Shown piece by piece: positions 56,662 through 64,000 of a DNA stretch of 64,000 nt (within the stretch, counting starts at the first letter, position 1; each line of letters starts with the position of its first letter). Location of the stretch: positions 62,001-126,000 of the forward strand of contig NZ_SDOY01000108.1 in the NCBI RefSeq assembly GCF_004117935.1. Direction: 5' to 3'. The position numbers and the translations under genes were made by a program. Below the pieces are notes generated by a model that was not told where the DNA came from, ran no database searches, and saw only the letters and a program-made list of their open reading frames with translations. The DNA comes from Streptomyces roseicoloratus (GTDB taxonomy: Bacteria; Actinomycetota; Actinomycetes; Streptomycetales; Streptomycetaceae).

Positions 56662-59355
56662 CTCCGGCACGGTGGGCCGCAGCCGTACCGCCGTGACCTT
56701 GTACTCCGGGCACGAGGTCACGGCGTCGGCGTGCTCCGACGTGAGGGAGTTGACGCCCTCGTCCGGGAAGTGGAACGCGCAGAAGACCTGACCGGGGGCG
56801 AGGTCAGGGCCGACTCGGGCGATCAGCCGCGCCTGCCCGTGGCGGCTGTCGACGGTGACGGGGGCGCCGTCTCGCACCCCGTACCGAGCCGCGTCCTCGG
56901 GATGCAGGTCCAGCAGCCCGCGGGCGTCGAGCAGGAGGTTTCCACCGCGCCGGGTCATGCTGCCGGAGTTGTAGTGGGCCCAGCGGCGCCCCGTGACAAG
57001 GAGGAGCGGGTAGTCGGCGTCCGGTTCCTCGCCGGGCGGCAGGTAGGGGGCGGCGGAGAGATGGGCGCGGCCGTCCGGGGTCGCGAATTCCTCGGCGTAC
57101 AGGGTGGCTTCGCCGGCTCGGTCCGGCGAGGAGCACGGCCAGGGCACAGCGCCCTCACGGTCGAGGCGGGCGTGCGAGAGGCCGGCGAAGACGGGGGCCG
57201 CCCGCCCGCACTCGGAGAGCGCATCGGCAGGCGTGCGGCAGCCGAGGTCGGAGCCCATCGCGGCGGCGACGGCCTGGATGACGTCGAAGTCGGTGCGGGC
57301 CATACCGGGCGGCCGGACGGCGGCGCGTACACGCTGGAACCGGCGGTCGAAGTTGACGAAGGTCCCGTCCTTCTCCAGCCACGAGGCCACGGGCAGGACG
57401 ACGTCCGCGTGCCGGGCGGTCTCACTGAGGAACAGTTCATTGACGACGACCAGCGGGCAGGCGTCGAGGGCCTCGGCAACGCGCCGGCTGTCCGGGTCGG
57501 TGGCACACACGTCCTCGCCGATGACCCACAGGGCCCGTAGCCGGCTCTCTCGGGCGGCCGTGAACATCTCAGGGATGCGCAGCCCGGGCGTCGGCGGGAC
57601 CGGCCGACCCCACACCGCCTCTGCGCGGGCGCGGGCTTCGGGGTCGGTGACGCGGCGGTAGCCGGGCAGGAGGTCCGGCAGCGCGCCCATGTCCGACGCG
57701 CCCTGAACGTTGTTCTGGCCGCGGAGCGGGCTGATGCCGAATCCGTGTCCGGTGCCGCCGACCGCGCCGCGCAGGATGGGCAGGTTGGCCAGGGTGCGTA
57801 CGCCGTCGGTGCCATGGAGGTGTTCGGTGACGCCGAGTCCGTAGATGACGGCGGGGCGTTCGGCCCGGCCGTAGAGCCGGGCGGCGGCGGTGACGTCCTC
57901 GGCCGGGACACCGGTGATCTCGGCGACGCGTGTGGGCGGGTAGTCGGTCAGGAGCGTGGTGAGTTCGTCGAGTCCGGTGGCGCGATCACGGAGGAAGTCG
58001 GGGTCGGTCAGACCCTCGGCGATCAGGACGTGGGCGAGGCCGTGGAAGAGGGCGACGTTGGTGCCGGGCCGGGGGCGCAGATGGAGGTCGGCGTGCCGGG
58101 CGAGACCGACGGCTCGTGGGTCCGCCACGATCAGGGCGGCACCGCCGAGTGCCCGTTGGAGGAGTCGGGCGCCGACGACCGGGTGGGCTTCGACGGGGTT
58201 GGCGCCGACGACGAGGAAGCAGTCAGCGGTCTCGACGTCGTCGAAGGGATCGGTGCCGCCCGCCCTCCCGAAGGACGCTGTGAGTCCGGCCGCGGAGGGT
58301 GCGTGGCACAGGCGGGAGCAGTTGTCGACGTTGTTGGTGCCGATCACGGTCCGCAGGAACTTCTGTACGAGGTAGTTCTCCTCGTTGGTGGCGCGGGCCG
58401 AGGAGATCGCGGCGACCGCGTCGGGCCCGCCCTGCTCGACGGCGGCGCGCAGTCCGTCCGCGACGACGCCGATCGCCTCGTCCCAGCTCACGGGTGTCAG
58501 GGCTCCGTTGCGGCGGACCAAGGGTTCGGTGAGGCGTTCGGCCGAGGTGAGGTACCCGTACGAGAAACGGCCCTTTACGCAAGCGTGCCCCCGGTTGACC
58601 GGCCCGTCCGGGGCAGGAAGCACGGCCGCGACCCGATCGTCGCGGACGACGACGTCGAGGGCGCAGCCGACACCACAGTACCCGCACGTGGTGCGGACCC
58701 GGTCGGGATCCGGCTGCCGGGAGGTGAAGCCCTGACCGGGCCCGGGCTGGGTGATCGCGCCCGTGGGGCACGTGTCGACGCAGCCGCCACAGGCCACGCA
58801 GTCGGAGTCGGCCCATGCACCGCCCGTGCCGGGGGCGACGACCGTGTCGGCGCCGCGGCCGGTAAGGGTCAGCGCGAAGGTTCCCTGCACGTCGGAGCAC
58901 ATGCGGACGCAGCGTCCACAGGCGATGCACAGATCCCGGTCGAGATGGACGTACGGGTGCGTGTCGTCGCGCCCGCGCAGGGGTGTCAGGGGTGTCCCGG
59001 CGATGTCGGGCTCGATGCTCAACGTCCGGCACATTTCCGCGAGTTCGCTGGGAGCGTCGTCCGCGAGCGCATGCGGCGGGAGCGCCGAGGCGATGAGGGC
59101 GACGGCGTCCCGGCGCAGGTTCCGTACCTCTTCGCCGGAGGCGTCCACCGTCATGCCCGGTGTGGCGGGGGTGACGCAGGCCGCGACGGTCCGCCCGTCG
59201 GCTTGGACGAGGCAGGTCCGGCAGGAGCCGGCCGAACGGAGGCGGTCGTCGTGGCAGAGCGTGGGCAGCTCGGCGCCGGCGGCCCGTGCCGCGTCGAGCA
59301 GCGTCGCTCCGGCAGGCAGTTCGACCGTGCGACCGTCGACCTGGAGGCGTGTCAT
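56656..59355 (-). CDS. NAD-linked formate dehydrogenase, molybdopterin (alpha) subunit
   Basis: An 899-residue soluble catalytic subunit. In order: a [2Fe-2S] ferredoxin domain (Cys34, 45, 48, 60), two [4Fe-4S] clusters in a ferredoxin module (CIACGRCVRMC, CVACGGCVDTC), a proximal [4Fe-4S] (CGYCGVGC plus Cys259), and the bis-MGD domain with ligand Cys350-His351 in SRLCHAPS; cysteine replaces selenocysteine. A C-terminal MopB domain follows. It would oxidise formate, or reduce CO2, passing electrons to the NuoEF-like partner. Its ATG overlaps that partner's stop by 4 bp. Confidence 0.92.
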   Translation of the reverse strand: MTRLQVDGRTVELPAGATLLDAARAAGAELPTLCHDDRLRSAGSCRTCLVQADGRTVAACVTPATPGMTVDASGEEVRNLRRDAVALIASALPPHALADDAPSELAEMCRTLSIEPDIAGTPLTPLRGRDDTHPYVHLDRDLCIACGRCVRMCSDVQGTFALTLTGRGADTVVAPGTGGAWADSDCVACGGCVDTCPTGAITQPGPGQGFTSRQPDPDRVRTTCGYCGVGCALDVVVRDDRVAAVLPAPDGPVNRGHACVKGRFSYGYLTSAERLTEPLVRRNGALTPVSWDEAIGVVADGLRAAVEQGGPDAVAAISSARATNEENYLVQKFLRTVIGTNNVDNCSRLCHAPSAAGLTASFGRAGGTDPFDDVETADCFLVVGANPVEAHPVVGARLLQRALGGAALIVADPRAVGLARHADLHLRPRPGTNVALFHGLAHVLIAEGLTDPDFLRDRATGLDELTTLLTDYPPTRVAEITGVPAEDVTAAARLYGRAERPAVIYGLGVTEHLHGTDGVRTLANLPILRGAVGGTGHGFGISPLRGQNNVQGASDMGALPDLLPGYRRVTDPEARARAEAVWGRPVPPTPGLRIPEMFTAARESRLRALWVIGEDVCATDPDSRRVAEALDACPLVVVNELFLSETARHADVVLPVASWLEKDGTFVNFDRRFQRVRAAVRPPGMARTDFDVIQAVAAAMGSDLGCRTPADALSECGRAAPVFAGLSHARLDREGAVPWPCSSPDRAGEATLYAEEFATPDGRAHLSAAPYLPPGEEPDADYPLLLVTGRRWAHYNSGSMTRRGGNLLLDARGLLDLHPEDAARYGVRDGAPVTVDSRHGQARLIARVGPDLAPGQVFCAFHFPDEGVNSLTSEHADAVTSCPEYKVTAVRLRPTVPED

Positions 59356-61109
59356 CGGTCCCACCCCGCCAGGGCTGTGCCGTAGGCGCGGGCGAGGCTG
59401 CGGACGGCGAAGGGGACACGGCGGCCGAAGGCGCACAGGCTCGCCTCGGTCATCAGGCGGGCCATCCGCTCGTACGTCTCCCCGGGCGGGCCGCCGGCAC
59501 GGGCGATGGAGAGACCACGCCTGGTGCCGACGCGGCACGGCGAGCAGGCCCCGCAACTCTCTTCGGCGGCGAATTCCCAGATGTGGCGGAGTAGTTCGAC
59601 TGGGTCCGTGTCCGCGTCGAAGGCGACCATCCCCGCATGTCCGAGTGCGGCGCCGCGGTCCACGAGCGCCTGGCTGGTGAGCGCGGTGTCCAGTGCGTCG
59701 GAGGCGAGGAAGCCGCCGAGGGGGCCGCCGATCTGGAGGGCGACGAGCTCGCGACCGTCCTTGAGACCGCCACCGTACCGGCTGACGATGTCCTGCACGG
59801 GCATGCCGAGTTCGACCTCGTACGCGCCGGGGCGGGCGAACCTCTCGGACAGACAGACCAGTTTCGTGCCGGTCTCGCCCTGAGCGCCGCGCCGTGCGTA
59901 GGCCGGTCCGCCGTGCTCGACGATCCAGGGGACGGAGGCGAGCGTCTCCACGTTGTTGACCGCCGTGGGCGCGTCCCACAGGCCGTGGTCGGTCGGGTAC
60001 GGGGGCCGCGGGCGCGCCACACCGCGGGCGCCCTCCAGGCGGGCGATGAGCGCGGTCTCCTCGCCCGCGACGTAGGAGCCGGCCCCTTCGACGATCTCGA
60101 CGAACGGCCGGGGCCCGGCGGCATCCGCCGAGGGAGCGAGGTCTCCCTCCGCTGTCGCGGCCTCCACCGCGCGTCGCAGCCGGGCCATCGCCGTCGGGTA
60201 CTCGGAGCGCACGAGGACGACCCCGCGCCGTGCGCCGCAGGCGACGCAGGCCAGGGCGAGCCCGGCGAGGACCCGCTCGGGGTCCTCCTCCATCAACAGC
60301 CGGTCGGCGTACGAGCCGGGGTCACCCTCGTCCCCGTTGGCGACGACGACGGCACCCGCCCTGCCCGACACGGCCCGCCACTTGTCCGCCACCGGAAACC
60401 CGGCGCCGCCCCGCCCGCGCAGCCCGGAGGCCGCCACCTCTTCAAGCACGTCGTCAGGGCGCAAGCGGTCCCGCGCACGCCGCCAGATGTCCCAGGCGGA
60501 CTCTCCGTTCACGATGCCGGCGAGCAGCACCGGTGCGCCGGTGGTGTCGGCGACAGGGATGCCGGGTTCGCGGGGCTCCGTACGGCCGGCGAGCTGGTCG
60601 GCGAGATCGGACCCGGCCCGAGGCCGGGTTCCGTCGAGGGCGGCGGGGCCCGCATAGCAGTAGCCGAGGCAGCGCACCCCCTGCAGCGAAGCGCGGCCGT
60701 CGGCGGAGACGTTCCCGGCTGTCACGCCGAGCGCCTCCTCCACCTCCCGCGCATGCCGTCCGCCGCGGGCGGCGAAGCACGCCGTCGCGGTGCACACGCG
60801 CACGTGCCGCTCGCCGCGCGGGGCGGCAAGATCGGCGAAGTACGTGGCGGGACCGAGCCCCGCGGCGGCAGGCAGTCCGGCTGCCGCCGCGACCTGGGGC
60901 GCCCATTCGTCGGGCCCGTCGGCGGTTGTCGCCCTGGCCCGCTCCAGCCTGGCCGGCAGCGAACCACCATGCGCTGCGTGCCGTGCGGTGAGCGCACGGA
61001 ACGCGTCGCGGTGTCCGCCCGGCTCCGCGGGCAACCGACCGGCCATGGTCCCAGCGTGACCGGGTGCGACCACGCCCGCATCCCGGCGACGTCGGGCGGC
61101 GGAAGTCAC
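59352..61109 (-). CDS. NuoE-NuoF fusion, formate dehydrogenase diaphorase subunit
   Basis: A 585-residue fusion. An N-terminal NuoE-like helical/thioredoxin domain carries the [2Fe-2S] cysteines 106, 111, 147 and 151. A NuoF-like flavoprotein follows: FMN site GLRGRGGAGFP, NADH site NGDEGDPGSYADR, and the [4Fe-4S] motif ESCGACSPCRVG with a later Cys in SLCAFG. It links the molybdenum subunit to NAD(H). The GTG at 61109 overlaps the SHOCT stop (GTGA), which supports this start; ATG 61046 is an alternative. Confidence 0.9.
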   Translation of the reverse strand: MTSAARRRRDAGVVAPGHAGTMAGRLPAEPGGHRDAFRALTARHAAHGGSLPARLERARATTADGPDEWAPQVAAAAGLPAAAGLGPATYFADLAAPRGERHVRVCTATACFAARGGRHAREVEEALGVTAGNVSADGRASLQGVRCLGYCYAGPAALDGTRPRAGSDLADQLAGRTEPREPGIPVADTTGAPVLLAGIVNGESAWDIWRRARDRLRPDDVLEEVAASGLRGRGGAGFPVADKWRAVSGRAGAVVVANGDEGDPGSYADRLLMEEDPERVLAGLALACVACGARRGVVLVRSEYPTAMARLRRAVEAATAEGDLAPSADAAGPRPFVEIVEGAGSYVAGEETALIARLEGARGVARPRPPYPTDHGLWDAPTAVNNVETLASVPWIVEHGGPAYARRGAQGETGTKLVCLSERFARPGAYEVELGMPVQDIVSRYGGGLKDGRELVALQIGGPLGGFLASDALDTALTSQALVDRGAALGHAGMVAFDADTDPVELLRHIWEFAAEESCGACSPCRVGTRRGLSIARAGGPPGETYERMARLMTEASLCAFGRRVPFAVRSLARAYGTALAGWDR

Positions 61110-61366
61110 GGCTCCCCGCTCCGCAGGGCGCTCAGCCGCCGGCGGTACTCCTCCTCGTCGATCTCACCGCGGGCCAGCCGCTCGCCGAGGATCTGCTCGG
61201 GCGCCGCCGGGCCCTGCCGCGCAGGACGACCCGCGGCACGGTCCAACGTCCGGAAGATCAACACAACGGCAGTGATCAAGAGGCCCCAGAACAGGACCAT
61301 CCCTGCCGACATGGCGAACCAGCCCCATCCGTTCATGCCGTTCCCGTACCAGAACATCATGTCCAC
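61106..61366 (-). CDS. SHOCT-domain small membrane protein
   Basis: An 86-residue protein with one transmembrane helix (about 14 to 38, WFAMSAGMVLFWGLLITAVV) and a C-terminal SHOCT motif (ILGERLARGEIDEEEYRRRL). SHOCT helices often mediate oligomerisation or targeting. It is the first gene of the formate dehydrogenase operon and could tether the otherwise soluble enzyme to the membrane; this is inferred from position only. Confidence 0.88.
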   Translation of the reverse strand: MDMMFWYGNGMNGWGWFAMSAGMVLFWGLLITAVVLIFRTLDRAAGRPARQGPAAPEQILGERLARGEIDEEEYRRRLSALRSGEP

Positions 61367-61464
61367 TCACGCTCCCGACGGCCGGACCGGCTCGTGCAGG
61401 ACGTCCCTGCTGCCAGTGGGGCCTGCACACCCCCACGGTGCCCCGGCCGGGGCACCGTGCACAG

Positions 61465-61519
61465 GGGCCGACCGGTCCCCTGCGAGGGCCGGTCGGGCAC
61501 GGAAGGGGACGAGTGGCCC
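61465..61519. promoter_or_regulatory. Three DosR/OsdR-type boxes in a divergent promoter
   Basis: GGGCCGACCGGTCC (61465), GGGCCGGTCGGGCA (61486) and GGGACGAGTGGCCC (61506) are spaced 21 and 20 bp. They are 99 bp from the SHOCT start and 84 bp from the transporter start. Confidence 0.7.
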
Positions 61520-61602
61520 CTGGGAGCAGGGCCCCGGCTCGCCAAAGGTGGGAAACGAGCAGAGCTCCGCGCCGACGACGCGGGCTGTTGCCAGGAGGCA
61601 CC

Positions 61603-62820
61603 ATGATCCGGAGTACCGGGAGACCACCCCCGACGGACGCTGCCCCCCGACCGTGGCAGATGCTGCTCCTGGCCACCGCCGGGTTCACCCTCTGTTTCTG
61701 GGCCTGGGCCCTCCTCGCGCCGCTCGGCCCTCGGCTGCGGGACGACCTCGGTCTCAGTTCCTTCGAGCAGTCCCTGGTGGTCGCCGTACCGGTGGTCGTC
61801 GGCGCGCTCGGCCGCATCCCGGCCGGAGCGCTGACGGACCGCTGGGGAGCCCGCCGGGTGTTCCCTCTCGTCGCGGCGCTGACGATTCTGCCGGTGCTGT
61901 ACCTGGGGCACCTGGCCGACTCGTTGGCACAGTTCCTCGCGGGCGGATTCCTGCTCGGGCTCGGGGGCACGGCCTTCGCCGTCGGCGTCCCCTTCGTCAA
62001 CGCCTGGTATCCGCCGGCGCGCAGAGGCGTCGCACTCGGGATCTTCGGCATCGGGACCGGCGGCACCGCCCTGTCGGCGTTCACCACCGTCCAACTGACC
62101 GACGCCGTCGGGCGCGCCTTCCCCTTCGATCTCGTGGCCGGCCTCCTCGCCGTGTACGCCGTGGTGGCCTGGTTCCTGTTGCGCGACCGTCCGGGGCGCG
62201 CGACGGCAACGGGGTCCCTGTGGTCACGCACCGCGGCGGCCGTGCGCACACCCTCGACCTGGCATCTGGCGTTTCTGTACGCCGTGTCCTTCGGCGGGTT
62301 CGTCGCCTTCAGCGTCTACCTGCCGACCTACCTGACCCGGGCCTACGAGCTCAGCCGCTCCGACGCGGCGCTGCGGACCGCCGGCTTCGTCGTCCTCGCG
62401 GTCGCCATGCGGCCCGTGGGCGGCTGGCTTTCGGACCGGGCCCATCCCGTCCCCGTGCTGACGGGCTCGTACGGACTCGTCGCCGTGTGCGCGCTTGTCG
62501 CCTCGTTCGAGGCGGAGCTGGTCCCGGTCGGAACGGCGGCCTTCCTCGGCATGGCCGCAGGCCTGGGAGCCGGGTCCGGGGCGGTCTTCGCCCTCGTCGC
62601 ACGTCTCGTTCCCGCCGAGCGGGTCGGCTCGGTGACGGGTGTGGTCGGGGCGGCGGGCGGTCTCGGCGGTTTCTTCCCGCCCCTCGTGATGGGGGCGGTC
62701 GACAGCGTCGTACACGATTACACCTGGGGTTTCGTCCTCCTGGCCGTCACCGCGGTGATCGCGGGTGCTCTGACCTGCACGGTCGTCCGGCGACGTGCGC
62801 GTGTCACCGCGGATGCGTGA
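61603..62820 (+). CDS. MFS transporter, NarK-like (nitrate/nitrite)
   Basis: A 405-residue major facilitator with about 12 transmembrane helices. The TM1 stretch LCFWAWALLAPLGP, the loop GRIPAGALTDRWGARR and a glycine-rich TM5 segment FGIGTGGTALSAF resemble the nitrate/nitrite porter group (NarK). The start has CAGGAGG just upstream. NarK genes occur in DosR/OsdR regulons, where nitrate respiration is used under hypoxia. No nitrate reductase is in this window, so the substrate is inferred. Confidence 0.8.
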   Translation: MIRSTGRPPPTDAAPRPWQMLLLATAGFTLCFWAWALLAPLGPRLRDDLGLSSFEQSLVVAVPVVVGALGRIPAGALTDRWGARRVFPLVAALTILPVLYLGHLADSLAQFLAGGFLLGLGGTAFAVGVPFVNAWYPPARRGVALGIFGIGTGGTALSAFTTVQLTDAVGRAFPFDLVAGLLAVYAVVAWFLLRDRPGRATATGSLWSRTAAAVRTPSTWHLAFLYAVSFGGFVAFSVYLPTYLTRAYELSRSDAALRTAGFVVLAVAMRPVGGWLSDRAHPVPVLTGSYGLVAVCALVASFEAELVPVGTAAFLGMAAGLGAGSGAVFALVARLVPAERVGSVTGVVGAAGGLGGFFPPLVMGAVDSVVHDYTWGFVLLAVTAVIAGALTCTVVRRRARVTADA

Positions 62821-62841
62821 CCTCGCCTTCCGCTCCGGATG

Positions 62842-62876
62842 GGGCCGGTTGTCCCCCTACACGGGCCCGGATGGCC
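62842..62876. promoter_or_regulatory. Two DosR/OsdR-type boxes
   Basis: GGGCCGGTTGTCCC (62842) and GGGCCCGGATGGCC (62863) are 21 bp apart, within 65 bp upstream of the ABC ATPase start. Confidence 0.65.
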
Positions 62877-62904
62877 GTAGCCGTCCGTTCCTCCCGGGAT
62901 TGGT

Positions 62905-63666
62905 ATGGAAGGCATGAACAGCGACCGACCTCGCCTGGTCGCCACGGGAGTCCGCAAGATCTACCGGACGGGCTCGGTGGCGGTCACGGCCCTGGACGAC
63001 CTGGATCTCGTCGTGCGCCATGGAGAGCTCGTGGCGGTCATGGGTCCCTCCGGGTCCGGGAAGACCACCTTGCTGAACTGTCTGTCCGGGCTCGACGGCA
63101 TCGACGGCGGCCGGGTGGAGATCGACGGCCACGACCTCTTCGCGATGTCAGACGCCGCACGTACAGAGCACCGGGCCCGCACGATGGGCTTCGTCTTCCA
63201 GTCGTTCAACCTCATCCCGGTCTTCTCCGCGGTGGAGAACGTCGAGCTCCCTCTGTTGCTCGTCGGCACGCAGCCGCGCGAAGCGCGGCGCAGGGCGCTG
63301 GCCATGCTCGACCGGGTCGGCCTCGCCCACCGCGTCGAGCACCGTCCCAGCGAGATGTCCGGCGGTGAACAGCAGCGGGTGACCATCGCTCGCGCCCTGG
63401 CCGGGCGACCCGCCATCGTGTGGGCGGACGAGCCCACCGGCAACCTCGACAGCGCCATGGCCGACCAGGTCATGGACCTGCTGTGCGCACTCAACCGGGA
63501 CGAGGGCCAGACCATCGTCCTGGTCACGCACGACGCCGCCATCGGCGCACGCGTCCCCCGACTGATCCGGATGCGCGACGGGCGGCTGGTCGACGACTTC
63601 CGGCAGCGCGTCCCGGCCACGGACTCAGCCGCCACGGACTCGGTCAGCGACATGTCCCGGGACTGA
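62905..63666 (+). CDS. ABC transporter ATP-binding protein (LolD/MacB type)
   Basis: A 253-residue ATPase. Walker A GPSGSGKT, the Q-loop FVFQSFN, signature MSGGEQQR, Walker B IVWADEPTG and the VTHD switch are all intact. The subfamily partners FtsX-like permeases to export lipids, peptides or drugs. Two starts are possible, ATG 62905 and ATG 62914. The permease gene begins in a TGATG overlap at its end. Confidence 0.92.
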   Translation: MEGMNSDRPRLVATGVRKIYRTGSVAVTALDDLDLVVRHGELVAVMGPSGSGKTTLLNCLSGLDGIDGGRVEIDGHDLFAMSDAARTEHRARTMGFVFQSFNLIPVFSAVENVELPLLLVGTQPREARRRALAMLDRVGLAHRVEHRPSEMSGGEQQRVTIARALAGRPAIVWADEPTGNLDSAMADQVMDLLCALNRDEGQTIVLVTHDAAIGARVPRLIRMRDGRLVDDFRQRVPATDSAATDSVSDMSRD

Positions 63667-64000
63667 TGATGTATCCGAACCTGCTGGCCCCGCTGCTCAT
63701 CGCCCTCGCGCTCGCCCTGGTGGCACTCGTCCTGGTCGCCGTCCGGCAGCCGGTCTCACGCCGACTGGCCTTCCGCCAGCTCGCCCGCCGGCGCACCGAG
63801 GCCGCGCTGGTGATCGGTGGATCGGTACTCGGAACGGCCATCATCATCGGGGCTCTGGTCGTCGGCGACACCCTGAACTTCTCCGTACGCCAAGAGGCGT
63901 ACCGGACCCTGGGCCCCGTGGACGAGCGCGTCGTCGCACCGCCCGGCCCCGGCGGACGCGCGGTCGCCGAGCGGCTGGCCGTCCTGAGCGACGATCCCGA
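63666..64000 (+). CDS. ABC transporter permease (FtsX-like), truncated by window end
   Basis: A coding frame open to the end of the window; 111 residues are visible. The ATG at 63666 overlaps the ATPase stop (TGATG). A first transmembrane helix (LLIALALALVALVLVAV) is followed by RRLAFRQLARRRTEAALVI, a loop typical of FtsX-like permeases, and a second helix. It has no stop within the window. With the ATPase it forms a type-VII-like exporter. Confidence 0.85.
   Translation, partial: MMYPNLLAPLLIALALALVALVLVAVRQPVSRRLAFRQLARRRTEAALVIGGSVLGTAIIIGALVVGDTLNFSVRQEAYRTLGPVDERVVAPPGPGGRAVAERLAVLSDDP

Overview
The window is very GC-rich actinobacterial DNA with GTG and TTG starts, GGAGG-type ribosome sites, tightly overlapping genes and Tat-type signal peptides. 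Gene content points to a Streptomyces chromosome: a Ser/Thr kinase with TPRs, an MpaB-like oxygenase, TagC-like propeller proteins, and a hypoxia/dormancy cluster like the one around osdR/osdK of S. coelicolor. No rRNA, tRNA, CRISPR array or intact insertion sequence was seen.

Region 1 (0-20 kb) is ordinary chromosomal metabolism: a secreted trypsin-like protease; an acyl-CoA synthetase/nitronate monooxygenase pair; a Tat-exported beta-lactamase-fold hydrolase; two genes of unknown function (one DUF5995); an ASCH protein and a LysR regulator; the threonine-to-glycine pair kbl/tdh; a phytoene-desaturase-like FAD enzyme; a Ser/Thr kinase overlapping an MpaB-type oxygenase; two TagC-related proteins; an alpha/beta hydrolase and an AraC regulator. 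A palindromic element occurs at the 3' ends of three of these genes.

Region 2 (20.07-22.4 kb) looks like an inserted defence island. Three tightly packed minus-strand genes encode a CD-NTase (cGAS/DncV-like), a lone E2-like protein and a single-pass membrane protein. This is the layout of a short (E2-only) type II CBASS operon with an effector I cannot assign. A nest of inverted repeats lies immediately downstream.

Region 3 (22.4-64 kb) is a DosR/OsdR-type dormancy regulon. It holds the response regulator and a two-GAF sensor kinase that keeps the DosS haem-pocket residues. It also holds seven CBS-BON proteins, an Hrp1-like CBS protein, seven tandem-domain universal stress proteins, two P-type cation ATPases, Hsp20, an Acg-like nitroreductase, an Rv1733c-like membrane protein, PEP synthase, a GH65/HAD/alcohol dehydrogenase operon, a beta-CASP nuclease, an NAD-linked formate dehydrogenase operon, a NarK-like transporter and the start of an ABC exporter. 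Twenty-four copies of a near-palindrome GGGCC-N4-GGCCC, the same geometry as the mycobacterial DosR box, sit upstream of most of these operons, often as pairs or triplets 20-28 bp apart. The inferred circuit is oxygen or redox sensing by the kinase, phosphorylation of the regulator at Asp64, and induction of energy-sparing metabolism, stress proteins and ion pumps.
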